Shown here piece after piece: positions 12,463-23,710 of a stretch of DNA of 64,000 nucleotides; the stretch's first letter is position 1, and each line of letters starts with the position of its first letter. The stretch covers positions 223,143-287,142 of the forward strand of contig QJPP01003097.1 of assembly GCA_003996215.1 (NCBI GenBank), written 5' to 3'. This DNA is from Jaltomata sinuosa (Eukaryota > Streptophyta > Magnoliopsida > Solanales > Solanaceae). The notes under the pieces are model-generated. The model made no database searches. It saw only the letters and a program-made list of their open reading frames with translations, and was not told the DNA's origin. A program made the position numbers and the translations under genes.

Positions 12463-14160
12463 TCAGAGTCTGGCATGATGTTGGAGACCGCTAGGGTCTC
12501 CAAAGCAGGCAAAATCGATGGAATAGGTGCCAGCTACCCTATCCCGTTGAGCTCCAACTTTCTCTTTTATCGGCTCCGCAGCTAGTCGCGACAACTTCTT
12601 TACTCTTTCTAACTCTTTTCCTTTGCTGGTTTTCTTGCGGTGTTTTCTTTTTCTTGATTTATTCTCACCACCTTCCTCTGTAGGTTTCTCTTCTCGCAGC
12701 ATCATTCTCACAACAGCTAGAGTCTCGACAGGACCCTTCTCCTCAATATGCACATCCGCAGGGGCTTCATCAACACCATTTATAACCGAGACCACTCTCA
12801 TGTCTCTTGGTGGCTTCATCACTTTACACGCATCAAACTTGACCAATTCATTGTTTAATCTGAATGTCAGTTCGTTTCTTTCCATGTCGACCAACACTCT
12901 TGCAGTGGCTAACAATGGTCGTCCCAAGATTATGGGAACTTCAAAGTCCACTTCGCAATCTAAGATCACAAAGTCAGCCAGGAATATAAACTTACCAACC
13001 TTTACCAGCACATCAGACAATATTCCCACCGGTCGCTTTACTGAACGGTCAGCCATTAGCACCCTCAAGGTAGTTGGTTTGGGCACTCCCAAACCCAATT
13101 GTTTATAGATTGCTAGCGGCATCAAATTGATGCTAGCACCAAGATCACACAAGGCTTTTTCAAAGTTGAATTTCCCAATAGTACAGGGAACAGTAAAAGC
13201 ACCTGGATCTTCCTTCTTTTCCACTAACGATCTTGAAGAAATAGCACTACAATGGTGGAGGTTATCTTCTGGTTCAAAGCTCACTGACCTCTTCTTGGTA
13301 ATCAAGTCCTTCATGAACTTGGCATATCCGGGCATTTGTTCAAGAGCGTCCACCAATGGGATATTCACTGATATCTGCTTGAGCATGGTCATGAAATTCA
13401 GGAACTTGCTATCTTCCACTTTCTTCTTCAACCGTTGTGGGCAAGGAGGTGGTGGCCGCGGCATCATAGTTGGAAGCTTTTCAACTTCCTTGCTTTTATC
13501 CGTGCACCTTTGGGTAGCATCCTCTATCACATTGTCATCCGCAACATCACCTTCCTGAGTCTGAATTACCGGATGTGATTCCGATAATGTTTTACCGCTT
13601 CTCGTAGTGATCACCATACAGCTCCCGTCTTTCCTCGGGTTTTGAATGGTGTCACTCGGCAAGGTACCTGTCTTCCTTTGATTTAGAGACGCCGAGATTT
13701 GACCCACTTGCTGCTCTAATTGATTGATCGAGATGGAATGTGAATCCATTACCTGACTCATTGTTGATAATTCAGTTCTCATCTCCTTTACCGCAGAGTC
13801 GGTAGATTCCACCTTCAGCAGCATCTTAGCCATCATGTTCTCTAGTTTGGACGTCCCTGTCTCGGTGCTCGCTCTTTCCCGATTACCAGGTGGTACATAC
13901 AACCCACCTCCATCAGTTTTATTCTTCCAGTTCCCTTGATCGCGATCTCTGTAGCCAGCTTTTTCATAGTAGTTGTCTCTTTGATAGTTCCGACCTTGGT
14001 TTCCCTGACCATTGGCCTGGAAACCACCCAAATAATTTGCCTCCTCATCAGGTTCAAACTCTGCTGCTCTACCTTGGGAACCCACAGCTTTCACTTTCTC
14101 AATACCTCTTGACAACAAATGCTTTGTCAGTAGGTCCATTTGCGTCTTCAGATGGGCCAT
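12463..14160 (-). CDS. Gag C-terminal region and Athila-type aspartic protease
   Basis: A 565-codon open frame. Residues 1-110 are rich in Gly, Asn, Arg and Tyr (RNA-binding style; no CCHC knuckle seen). Residues 110-160 form a heptad-like stretch (MMAKMLLKVESTDSAVKEM). The protease begins near residue 340, with ALCDLGASINLMPLAIYKQL holding the D-L-G-A active site and VDFEVPIILGRPLLAT the second conserved block. The tail is Lys/Arg-rich (SRKRKHRKKTSKGKE). It is in the same reading frame as the upstream gag frame 14167-15051, separated by a single TAA (14164-14166), so the two are one polyprotein interrupted by one stop. The protease would mature Gag. The ATG at 14160 follows the stop and is probably not the native start. 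Confidence 0.88.
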   Translation of the reverse strand: MAHLKTQMDLLTKHLLSRGIEKVKAVGSQGRAAEFEPDEEANYLGGFQANGQGNQGRNYQRDNYYEKAGYRDRDQGNWKNKTDGGGLYVPPGNRERASTETGTSKLENMMAKMLLKVESTDSAVKEMRTELSTMSQVMDSHSISINQLEQQVGQISASLNQRKTGTLPSDTIQNPRKDGSCMVITTRSGKTLSESHPVIQTQEGDVADDNVIEDATQRCTDKSKEVEKLPTMMPRPPPPCPQRLKKKVEDSKFLNFMTMLKQISVNIPLVDALEQMPGYAKFMKDLITKKRSVSFEPEDNLHHCSAISSRSLVEKKEDPGAFTVPCTIGKFNFEKALCDLGASINLMPLAIYKQLGLGVPKPTTLRVLMADRSVKRPVGILSDVLVKVGKFIFLADFVILDCEVDFEVPIILGRPLLATARVLVDMERNELTFRLNNELVKFDACKVMKPPRDMRVVSVINGVDEAPADVHIEEKGPVETLAVVRMMLREEKPTEEGGENKSRKRKHRKKTSKGKELERVKKLSRLAAEPIKEKVGAQRDRVAGTYSIDFACFGDPSGLQHHARL

Positions 14161-14163
14161 GTC

Positions 14164-15051
14164 TTAGTCCCGCTCTTCCTCTTTCCTGCGCTGCTCTGCT
14201 GACATACCAACTGCATAAGTGCTAGCTGCTACCTCTGTATCCCGTGTATGCCAGGCCCTGTTGGTTTTAGTGAGCCGGTCCAGAATAGCTGTGGCATCGA
14301 TAAAAGTGAGACCCATAAACGCTCCACCTGCTGCATTATCAAGTGTCGGCTTGGTAGCCGAATTTAATGCCCTGTAAAATGTCTGCATCAGAAAATTGTC
14401 GGTCAACTGATGGTTAGGGCATTGTGTCAGCTTCTTTTTGAACCGCAACCAAGTCTCATGTAATGCCTCATGAGGTTGTTGTCTGAAGTTGCTAATTTCA
14501 TCCCTCAACTGTATCATCCTAGAGGGAGGACAGAACCTTTCTAGGAAAGCTCCTTTCAACTCTCCCCAGGTTGTGATAGAGTCGGGGGTTAGCTCTGTCA
14601 ACCATAACGCTGCCTCATCAGACAGAGACAATGGAAACAACCTGAGCCTGATCGCTGTCTGACTTACTCTAGGCAATTCGAACGACTTACAGATACCCAC
14701 AAAATTCATCAGATGCCGGTTTGGATCGTCACCAGCAACACCACGGAACACTACTCTCAAATTCAACAGCTGAATCATTGTGCTAGTGATGTTGAACTTA
14801 GCCCCAGGTGCTAGCGGAGGAAACGCAATAGCGCCCGTGGCACCAACTCCATCTAAGTTGACCTCCTCATCATTCAACTCAATGTCGACCTCAAGACCAC
14901 CAGCATTCAAACGTTGTTGGGCTTGCTGTGCTGCAGCGAGTCTCGCTGCCTCTTGTTGTTGTTCATTCATGTTTCGCCTTATCGTTTTTGCAAGCTCGGG
15001 ATCGTAAGGTAATATTGGTTCACCCGAGCGTCGGGTACTTGGCATGCACAA
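14164..15051 (-). CDS. Gag capsid region (retrotransposon gag domain)
   Basis: A 295-codon open frame starting MCMPSTRRSGEPILPYDPEL. The central part, about residues 90-230, is a plant retrotransposon gag domain: NFVGICKSFELPRVSQTAIR, FPLSLSDEAALWLTELTPDS, TWGELKGAFLERFCPPSR and NFRQQPHEALHETWLRFKKK. This forms the particle that packages element RNA. The start lies 98 bases after the primer site, a short leader. The in-frame TAA at its end separates it from the protease part; a single substitution or readthrough is the simplest explanation. Both halves keep long open frames, unlike the decayed chromovirus genes around them. Confidence 0.9.
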   Translation of the reverse strand: MCMPSTRRSGEPILPYDPELAKTIRRNMNEQQQEAARLAAAQQAQQRLNAGGLEVDIELNDEEVNLDGVGATGAIAFPPLAPGAKFNITSTMIQLLNLRVVFRGVAGDDPNRHLMNFVGICKSFELPRVSQTAIRLRLFPLSLSDEAALWLTELTPDSITTWGELKGAFLERFCPPSRMIQLRDEISNFRQQPHEALHETWLRFKKKLTQCPNHQLTDNFLMQTFYRALNSATKPTLDNAAGGAFMGLTFIDATAILDRLTKTNRAWHTRDTEVAASTYAVGMSAEQRRKEEERD

Positions 15052-15149
15052 CTATGTACCCTGTAACAACAAAAACAACAAATAAAAGTAAAAGCAGGAA
15101 ATATGACTAAGAGTCAAATAAACACGCCGGACTTAATAAACAACCGTAG

Positions 15150-15167
15150 TCCCCGGCAACGGCGCCA
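15150..15167 (-). other. primer binding site, tRNA-Asp type
   Basis: The minus strand reads TGGCGCCGTTGCCGGGGA, four bases from the 5' LTR edge (15173). This primer site is characteristic of Athila/Tat Gypsy elements and complementary to the tRNA-Asp 3' end. It fixes element orientation and lineage independently of gag. Confidence 0.92.
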
Positions 15168-15172
15168 AAATT

Positions 15173-16544
15173 TGATACGCCCAAATTACAAATCCAATTA
15201 CGAAGCGTAAGCGGTCGTCGTCAAATATAGAACCCAACTAAGGTTGGGGTTGATCCCACAGGGAATAAGGTGCAAATTAAGTCGTTAGTGAATTAGATGA
15301 CTAGTAATCAATAGTTTCCGGTAAATAGGGGGTTTGTGTGACAATATTTGATCAAAACAAATAATAATGTACGATGAATAATCAATATGAGAGTGAACTA
15401 GGGAAGTGTTCACCATGGCGTCGTAACAATGTCGACTCAAAGCTTAACCGGGTTCTTTCTATGTGCATGTCACGATGTGATTGAATTAATGGTATCATCT
15501 AAACGTTTCTCAACCAAATAGACGAATTTCCTTTTCAATTCTCTCTAACTTGAAAAGGTGAGCTTTTATATTTCAATCCTAAACATCAAGTAGATTAATC
15601 TAGTTACAGCATTAATCATAAGACGAGAAGTGGTAGTCTCGAATCCTCGTAGTTAATCAAATTTCCCGGTTTTAATCTCTTTACTCAAGCAAATTAAACC
15701 TAGGCATGTTATAATGTTTGCAACCACTAGAAAATGTTAATAATGAATGATTAACAACGTGACAACATAAATATTGAACCCGACGCTACCCGGAATCTAT
15801 ATTGCTACTTTTCCATGGCTCCCACAACCCTAGTTGTAGGAAGTTAGTTACTCATGCTATTAGGAGAAGAGAAGAAAATCATATTCATAATAAAGAGAAA
15901 AGATTCTTATAATATAATGAACACAATGCTTCAATTATCCAAGAACAAGAAAACCAAGATCCCAAGATCAATGGAAGAACAAGATGATGAAGAAGAAGGA
16001 GAAAAACGTGTTTGTACGTGTTTTTCTCTCCAAAAACTTGCTCAAAAATATCCTAGAACTATTTAATAATGAATAATAAAATAACCCTAACACAGGGTAT
16101 TTATAATAGTGCAGGAAATTAAGTCCAAAAATAAAACATTCAGAATCCGCGTCGCGTTGACGGCCCACCCTGACGGACCATCACAGGCGTGACTGGCCGT
16201 CACGGTGGCCGTCACCACTAGGCAGTGGTGCTGCCTCACTTGACGGCCAAGTTGACGGACCATCACCTTGGTGACTGGCCGTCACGGTGGGCATCACCAC
16301 TAGGCAGTGTTGCTGCCTCACTTGACGGCCAAGTTGACGGACCGTCACCTTGGTGACTGGCCGTCACGGTGGCCGTCACTCTTATCCAGAGGGTCTTTTT
16401 GCTCGTATTTCCTTTCGTTTCTATGTTTGTCTCTCTTTCCTGCAAACATAATATAAAATATCAAAAACAACGACGGTTGCTTGAGAACTTACGGTTATTC
16501 TTAGTTTAAAGGAGTCAAATGTGCCGTCCAATGGCGGCACATCA
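15173..16544 (-). repeat. 5' LTR of the gag-protease element
   Basis: 1372 bp, the same length as the left LTR, with scattered substitutions (several near the TGATACGCCC end fit CpG decay). TATA box at 16098-16105 (minus) after the repeat island 16155-16380; transcription would run leftward into gag. Confidence 0.93.
16098..16105 (-). promoter_or_regulatory. TATA box of the 5' LTR promoter
   Basis: TATAAATA on the minus strand, downstream of the TGACGG/CCGTCA island and about 1.05 kb upstream of the gag start. It is the probable core promoter of this element, judged by motif and position. Confidence 0.6.
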
Positions 16545-16654
16545 AATCCCCCTTTGTAACACTTCTCTATGACTGAGAACCTGATCCTTTTCCTACCTGA
16601 TCATGCCTAGGCCTGGGTGCCTGAGTAGGAGCACTAGTTGATGATGGTAATGAT
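16545..16654 (-). pseudogene. element A gag fragment between two insertions
   Basis: Element A gag sequence continues here between the right end of the gag-protease element and the next solo LTR. It corresponds to the linker before the zinc knuckle and is too short and decayed for a reading frame. Assigned by continuity of the flanks across both insertions. Confidence 0.6.
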
Positions 16655-18142
16655 TGATGTGTTGTAGTTTTGCGGCACTTTCTATGCTTAAAACTTAGAG
16701 TTAGAGTATGTTATTTAGCAATTTTTAGTAGTTTTGATGTGTTTTTGAGTGTTATGCAGGAAAATGAGGTTCAAAGGCTAAGTCTAGAGAAAAGACTACA
16801 AAATAGGCTAGAACTGAGTTCCACGACTCCACTCTACGAGTCGTGAAAGTATCCACGAGTTGTGGAAGTCAATCGTGGAATGAATGTTGTAGAGGTACCC
16901 AGAAGTAGAGATTCACGATAGTTTTTCATGAGTCATGGACACATCCAAGAGTTGTGTTGCCTACTCGTGGAACCTAATCAGAGGAGGAGCAAAAGCCCAA
17001 GATCCACGAGAGGTTTTCATGAGTCGTGGACCTATCCATGAATTGTGATGCATGTTCATGGAAATTCATCTGAGGATGAGTAAAAAGCCCAAGATACATA
17101 AGGCCAGTCCACGAGTCGTGAATTAATCCACGAATTATGGATGGCACTCGTGGAAGTTGACGAATCTAGTTTTCCTTATTTGTGTAGAATAGGATTTCTA
17201 ATGTCTATAAATATCTTTCCTAGATTTTCTTTTACGTTTTTATGCTCTATATTTTGTAGGAAACAAAATCGTAAACACTTGGTATTGATTTGTTCTTGGT
17301 TTTGAGAGATTAACATATTCATTGGTTCTTGATTCTTGATTCTTCTTAAATTATTCAAGTTTTTGGATTTCTCTACTTTTTCTTGTAAGTATATGATCAT
17401 GAATTCTTCAACAACTTTTTATTGTTTACTTATGAACATAAATAGCTAAAGCCACAACTGGGGTTGTGGGAACCATGAAGGATTAAAAAAATAGGCAAAG
17501 TACTTAGTAATTCTAGGATGGTATTTATGCATGTAATGTTCTTCCCTTCATTTTGATTTCTTTTTAACGGTGGCCAACGTTAGAACTCACCTTATTCTTA
17601 CTTGCCGGACCAAGAAGGTAATGAATGGGAAAAGAGTTGGTTACAACGGAGATTTGAGGCTATCAACCCTCATCTAATAGCTTGACCTTATCCAAGAATA
17701 GCTAATCTGGTGTTAAAGATAACAGTTAGTAAAGCATACACCCGAAGATGGACCAAGTTGTGTAGTGAAATTCATCTATCTAGGGGACCAACCATTTAGG
17801 TGAACCTAACTTACCAATTTTGCATGTTAAGCACCAAAATAGATTGCTAGTACAATGCCTATTGCATTATGAACTCATGGGGACCACAGTCCTAGTCCAT
17901 CTTCTCTCTGAATCACAACAATATTGATACTTGCTGATTTCTTATTACATAATAATTTACAAACACTAACTATTACTTAAACCTCCCCTTTTAGGGAAAT
18001 AAGATGGCTAAAAGCATGAATGCACACAGTTGACCGAGATCCTACCATATTCCATGTGGGATCAACCCTAACCTTGGTTAGGTTCTATATTTGAACAATG
18101 ACCACTTTATGCTTCTTTTAGAGGTGTAATTTAGGCATATCA
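16655..18142 (+). mobile_element. solo LTR, Athila-like, 1488 bp
   Basis: It begins TGATGTGTTG and ends TTTAGGCATATCA. The last 120 bp (GTGGGATCAACCC, GGTTCTATATTTGA, ATATCA) are clearly homologous to the reverse complement of the start of the gag-protease element's LTR, so it is a diverged relative in the opposite orientation. Flanks ATGAT (16650-16654) and ATGGT (18143-18147) give a near-perfect 5-bp duplication. No internal region remains. It contains an island of CCACGA/TCGTGG words (16815-17160) and TATAAATAT at 17206-17214. Confidence 0.9.
17206..17214 (+). promoter_or_regulatory. TATA box of the Athila-like solo LTR
   Basis: TATAAATAT about 45 bp after the palindromic island. Same arrangement as in the other LTRs with a recognisable TATA box. 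Confidence 0.5.
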
Positions 18143-18830
18143 ATGGTCCTGATGACCTCTTCTGGAAAGAAGACCGGTGTCCACCTCCGGACCCCTGATG
18201 ACTAAAACCCAAATTCTCTATCCTTGCCCTTTTGTTTTCCCTTGCCGTTTCCTTCAACTTATCTTTCTCAATCTGCTGAGCATAGGTCATGAGCCTGGAT
18301 ATATCCGTATCCCCTAGTAACATAGTGGTCCTGCACTTCATATTTACCAAGTCAGATACCTCATAACCAAACTTACTCATTTGGGTCCTCGGCTCGGCCA
18401 CCACAAAAGGAGCATACCTAGAAAGCTGAGTGAACTTCAGCCCATACTCTTGGACCAATATCAAACCTTGACTTAAATTCACAAACTCTCTAGCCTTAGC
18501 CTCTCTCAACTCCCTAGAGAAAAACCTATCTAGAAATGCTCCCTCAAAGCACTCCTAAGTCACAGGAGTTGAATTTTGACCCCTATCATCCTTCCGCTGA
18601 GTATACCAAATGTGAGACACGTCCTTGAGTTGATAGGAAGCTAGATCAACACTATCAGAACTAGTAACATGTGGATGGCATTCCTGAACTCTTCATTAGT
18701 GACCTCGTGGTCTGAAACTGGAGGATTAGCATTTTAGGGATTGGCTCTGTGAGGAGGTATGATCTAAAATGCATAAAGATTGGATTAGAGAGAAGTAACA
18801 GAGTTAAACTCTATCGCACGATATTGATCA
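18143..18830 (-). pseudogene. element A gag N-terminal/capsid part, decayed
   Basis: The open part (18143-18509) reads MREAKAREFVNLSQGLILVQ, EYGLKFTQLSRYAPFVV and DISRLMTYAQQIEKDKLKE. It matches the gag of element E (40735-41060) almost block for block. The ORF as given continues into the solo LTR to 18078; those residues are not gag. To the right, 18510-18830 holds the more N-terminal gag with stops (the ASYQLKDVSHIW-like segment near 18640). Capsid role; non-functional. Confidence 0.85.
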
Positions 18831-18952
18831 TGAAAGAAGTGAAGTTTTTCATAAAACATCTCATAGCCTCCCTCTCATATGTGTGGCACGCTTCACACCT
18901 ATGATAGAGACTCTACTTAATGCGACTTTCAAACATCTTAGGACTCGTGAAT

Positions 18953-18969
18953 CTGATGCTCTGATACCA
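18953..18969 (-). other. primer binding site of element A (tRNA-iMet)
   Basis: The minus strand reads TGGTATCAGAGCATCAG, starting 4 bases inside the LTR edge at 18974. The first 12 bases match the complement of the initiator-Met tRNA 3' end, the usual primer of chromoviruses. Confidence 0.92.
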
Positions 18970-18973
18970 AGTT

Positions 18974-20474
18974 TGTCATGCCCCGAGGCTACCTCCTAGA
19001 GGTAACACATGACTTGAGACCACAAGTGAACCCTAGTTAACCCTTGGTCTTAGCATGATTTAAATATAACATATATAATAATAGTGGAAGCATAAACTGA
19101 AGTGGTAAGCAAACTAACTAAACATAACGATCATGGTTTAAGAGTATCAAATCCTAAATATGAAATACTGAATATCTAGCTATGTTTGAAAAACTTCTAA
19201 AACTGGTATAATGAGTTGCTGGGACAAGACCCTAGATAACTTTAAGTATTGAAGAAAAGTCATAAAGATATTTAAAACTCATAACTAGTCCTCGAATGAT
19301 GAGGACTCACTAACTGCAACTGGAAAAACCTGCGGTCTCTAGCCATGAATCTGCATTGTGATAGGATGCAGCACAAGAAGTATGCGTCAGTACTATAGGA
19401 TGTACTGAGTATGCGAGCTTATGTGATGTCATGATAAAGCATACTTGGAAACCATGATTAGGATAGGGTTCATGCATAATTAAAAGAAATCATAAGTAAA
19501 TATCATAATTTGAACATGAGTCGTAAAACAATAAGCCAAGCTTCTAAATAGAATATCATATAACTTAGTAGCTTAAAATCATGCTTGCGGGAGTTTCTCT
19601 TAACCGACATTAAACTATGTTGAGCACCATGGAGTCTAATGTCATACACCCACACTGAAAAATGTTGTTCTAACCAGCCAAGGTTTAAATCATATTCATA
19701 AGGATCCTAAAATAAGCCACAAAGGACAACCTACGGTGGCAACGTAGTTTTAGACTTGGGTTATCTAGAACCCTCATTGCTCGGTGCTAAAATACTACTC
19801 CTAAAATAAATAATAGGTCTCACATATCATGTGACATATCTATATGTCAAAGCTTATTCATAGTCATGATGGCAAATCCGGATATCATACTACTCACAAA
19901 CCTTATTTTGAAAGATAGTTCATGAGCATTGATGACATATCGGAATGTCATATCTTTCATAATAGATCATATCAAGAAGACTTACATGGTACTAGTTCAA
20001 ATACATAATCTTATAGAATTTCATAAAAATAGGAACTAGGCATGCGATTTCTTCAAATACATAAGGTCATGTTGTCTAAACATGTCAATTTTCTTAAAAC
20101 AATCCATGCATATAAAATTGGGCTAGAATTATCCTTCAAATCATGAGATACATAATCACTTTTAAGGACCCATGCAAATCATGTAATTAGAATTAGGATT
20201 CATAGTAGAACATGAGAAAACAAATTTATAAAAAACCATAAAATTAGGTCAGAACCCTAATTTGAGAAATTCATGAAATCAAATAAGAACTAGAGTTTTG
20301 GGCATAAGGGTGCAAGAAATCCCTTATTTAATACCCACATAACTGAACTTGAAGCTTTCTTAACCTAAAGCTTGAACATGGAGAACTTAAGTGGGAACCC
20401 TAACTTGAAGCTTGGGAGAATTAAACTTCCCCTTGTCTTTTGGAACTTAATTGGGAGAATGGAAGAGAACTTAG
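18974..20474 (-). repeat. element A 5' LTR, part 1
   Basis: Begins TGTCATGCCCCGAGG and aligns along its length with 697-2144. Element B interrupts it after CTTAG (20470-20474), and it resumes at 27870. Confidence 0.88.
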
Positions 20475-22406
20475 TGTCACGCTCTGAGGCTTCCCCCTAG
20501 ATACAATATGGTTGTTAGTATCACAAGTGACCCCAAACTACCCTGTGGTCTAACATAACTAAGAATTTCATAATGAAAAACTAACTGTGCGGAAGCTAAG
20601 TTGTTTAATAAATAAGTTTGGAAAATAATCCAATAGTTATCTAAATATATATATGAAAATAATAAAAGTCTGACGTAGACTCTGACTGCAAAAGATGAAA
20701 CTAATACTATGTCTCAAAGCCTCTATCTGGAGTGAGTTGCTAGGACAAACCCTCATCTAACTCTAAAAGCCTCAAAACTACAAATGACTACTGAATAAAT
20801 AAGCATATATATCATCCTCGAACTATGAGGACTTACCACTGAGCTGTTGTATAGGAACTGAAGAATTGCACTACACGCGGTCTAGATACTAAGTGCCTAA
20901 ACCTACATCATGATAAGATATAGCACAAAATTATGCGTCAGTACTTGGAATGTACTGAGCATGGGAGATATATGCAAAGCTGTATACATAGGTATTGAAC
21001 ATGGAAGACATACTGAAACATAAACGGAAAGATACACGGATGCAATGACCAAGTATTTAACATGAACTGTAAAATGTTGAACTAAACTGAATATTGAATA
21101 CAAGGTCAATGCAAATACTGAATCTGAACTGTGGGAGCTATTATTAACTGACTTACCCTAAGCTGAGCTAACTAAGGTGTCAACCTATAACCCTGGCTAA
21201 GAGGGTGTTCATACCTTTCTGAGGGTATAAACATAAACGGGTATGGATCCACTAATTTGATGTCAAACTAGAGACTAGGTGGTCAAGCCTGAACTGATGG
21301 GTAACCCCTTTAGAACCTACAATCGTGTCATAGTTCTAGGACTTAGGGACTTCTACTAAAGGTTTCAGCCTAAACTGACGGGTGAGCCTTCATCCCTTCT
21401 TCCTCTTGGTTCTAAGCCTACTCCTAACCGAATATACAAGTAATAAATACAAACTGATATACTGGATAGCTCAAATACTAATTATTCTGAGAATGTGTAA
21501 TAATAATATTGAAAACTGATAGCATTCTAACCATGAAGTATAACTGACTAAAATATCTGACTAGCATGCCTGAAGTTAAAGTACTGAAATGAACAACATG
21601 CTAGGGTTGTAGAATTTTTAATATATAACGATCCTAGATTCTCAAGGAAACATGTAATGGATTCCATATGCAACAATGGAAACTGAGATACAATAAATTC
21701 CTAGAACTTAGGAACCCTAGTTCCGAAGGACTAATCTGAAACTGAAGAACTTGACTGTATTTAGGGACTCAATAGGTGAAAGGAACCCATTGACTAAATC
21801 CCACATACCTGTTGGTAGAATCCATAGAAGAATCCTTGGATTTGGGGCCTGAACTTGGGAGAGCATTCTTCTTGTTCTTGAGAGGAAGAAGCACTTCTTT
21901 TCTCCTAATTTTGTTAAGTACCGATGTAATCTGAGGGAATGAGGGGGGGTTTAGGTAGTTTTAGGCTTAAAATCAAGTTTAGGCTAGTCTAACTGTCATA
22001 TCTTAGGCCTTAAAAGAGATAGGAAAAATCTAGAATACCCCTAGAATTAAATTAGAAATCTGCCAAAAATTTCGCGACTCAGGTTCTACGAATGGGAACC
22101 ACAGTCCGTGGATGCTTCCACGGCTTATAGAACCCTATCGTGGTTCTTGAGGGGTTGAAGACCCTCATGTCTGAGATCTATGAGTGGATTCCATGGCTCG
22201 TGGACTGTTCCACGGTCCATGATTCCAACTTGTAAACCTGACCCCAAATATGCTGGCCTCTAGTATGATTTCCACGAGCCTAGTCCATGCCTCGTGGACT
22301 ATTTCACGACTCGTGGATCTGGCTCGTTGACCTGACTAGCACTTGAACAGTTTTACACTTAGTGATTCTGGAATGGTTCTAGGCTTAGAATTTTCGAGGT
22401 GTTATA
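20475..22406 (-). repeat. 3' LTR of element B
   Basis: 1932 bp. Starts TGTCACGCTCTGAGG on the plus strand and ends at GGTGTTATA; a purine-rich tract (minus, 22407-22423, CCAAGAGGGAGATAT) adjoins. The palindromic island is at 22070-22325. It shows the same C-G-rich words as A's LTR but is a distinct subfamily. Confidence 0.88.
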
Positions 22407-22639
22407 ATATCTCCCTCTTGGGATCATTCTTCCTCGAATGAAGACTAAACAAGCTGAGTTTGGAGGAAAAGATCAGCAATCCCTACAATGAGTTCTAAGA
22501 AGCTGAATTCTGACTGAATTGAGTGCTAAGTATATGAAAGCATGCTGAAAATACTGGAATAGCGGAGAAACAAGATATTGAGACTGAAGTACACATAAGT
22601 AAACTGGGAAGCTGGAGAGGAACTATTACCTTAAGTGAA

Positions 22640-23700
22640 AATTGGGTCAGAAGGGAAGAGGTAGGGGTACTTGGCCATCATGGCTGCTTTTTCTTCCCAA
22701 GTAGCACCCTCAACAGACTGATTCCTCCAAAGAAATTTTACTGAAGAGACCTCCTTATTTCTCAACCTATGAACCTAACGGTCAAGAATCTCAATAAAAA
22801 CCTCTTCATAGGTGAGACTATCCTTCATGCCTACAACCTCTAATGGCACTATCGATGCTGGATCGCCAACACACTTTTCAACAAAGAAACATGGAAGACT
22901 GGATGAACTGCAGCTAGTTCGGCTGGAAACTCTAACTCATAAGCCACATTACCAATCCTCTTCAGGATTTTGTAAGGACCTACATATCTCGGACTGAGCT
23001 TCCCTTTCTTGCCAAATCTCATCGCACCCTTCATGGGTGATAGCTTCAGGAAAACCCAATCACCAATCTGGAACTCTAAGTCCCTTCTTCTCACATTTGC
23101 ATAGGACTTCTAACGACTTTGGGCATTCCAACTACCTTTAAAGTCAATCTCACAAGCTCTCAATATATCTTCTAAGGTATAAATGGTACGCTCTGCCTGA
23201 CCATCTGTTTGCAGATGAAATATTGTGCTGAGATTTACCTGAGTACCAAGACCCTTCTGAAATAATCTCTAGAAATGAGATTAAACTGAGTACCCCTATC
23301 TGAGATGATAGATAAGAGAACTCCATGCAACCTGACTATCTCACAGGTGTAGTGTCTGGCATAATCCTGTGCTGAATTTGTAGTCTTAACTACTAGAAAG
23401 TGGTTGATTTAGTCACCCTATCCCCAACCACCCAAATAGAGTTATATTGTCTGCGAGTATGAGGTAAACCTATAATGAAATCCATGTTAATCACCTCCCA
23501 CTTCCAAGTAGGAAAGTTAATATCCTGAGTCATACCTCCCGATCTCCGATGTTCTACTTTCACCTGCTGAAAATTAGGACACTTAGCCACAAAATATGTG
23601 ATGTCCTTCTTCATGCCATTCCACTGATAGACTTCCCGTAGATCACGGTACATCTTAGTGGCACCGGGATGAATAGAATATCTAGAACTATGGGCTTATG
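22640..23700 (-). pseudogene. element B integrase, deleted and decayed
   Basis: From right to left: the HHCC head region with KCPNFQQVK (23393-23653), where the last Cys is Phe; the core start EVINMDFIIGLPHTRRQY with the first catalytic Asp; then the C-terminal block RRRDLEFQIGDWVFLKLSPM (22849-23094); and a decayed chromodomain (about 22655-22830). Near 23125 the sequence jumps from IDFKGSW to the QSR-KSYANVRRR block, an internal deletion of roughly 70 residues compared with E. Non-functional. Confidence 0.87.
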
Positions 23701-23710
23701 TTAGGATCCA

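Larger units (their letters stand above)
9622..16544 (-). mobile_element. complete non-autonomous gag-protease LTR element, Athila type (TR-GAG-like)
   Basis: Two 1372-bp LTRs (9622-10993 and 15173-16544) enclose 4.18 kb. On the minus strand the order is 5' LTR (right), tRNA-Asp-type primer site, gag plus protease with one in-frame stop, about 1.47 kb non-coding, polypurine tract, 3' LTR (left). No reverse transcriptase, RNase H or integrase is present, so mobility would need enzymes from an autonomous Athila/Tat relative. Flanks AAGCC (9617-9621) and AATCC (16545-16549) look like a 5-bp target duplication with one change. It interrupts gag of element A. The LTRs differ by a few percent by eye, so it is fairly recent. 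Confidence 0.93.

Noticed and set aside
12623..13558. Plus-strand ORFs of 161 and 143 codons
   Set aside because: Antisense shadows of the gag-protease frame 12463-14160.
16263..16445. Minus-strand ORF over the TGACGG repeat
   Set aside because: Reading frame is a by-product of the tandem repeat in the LTR.
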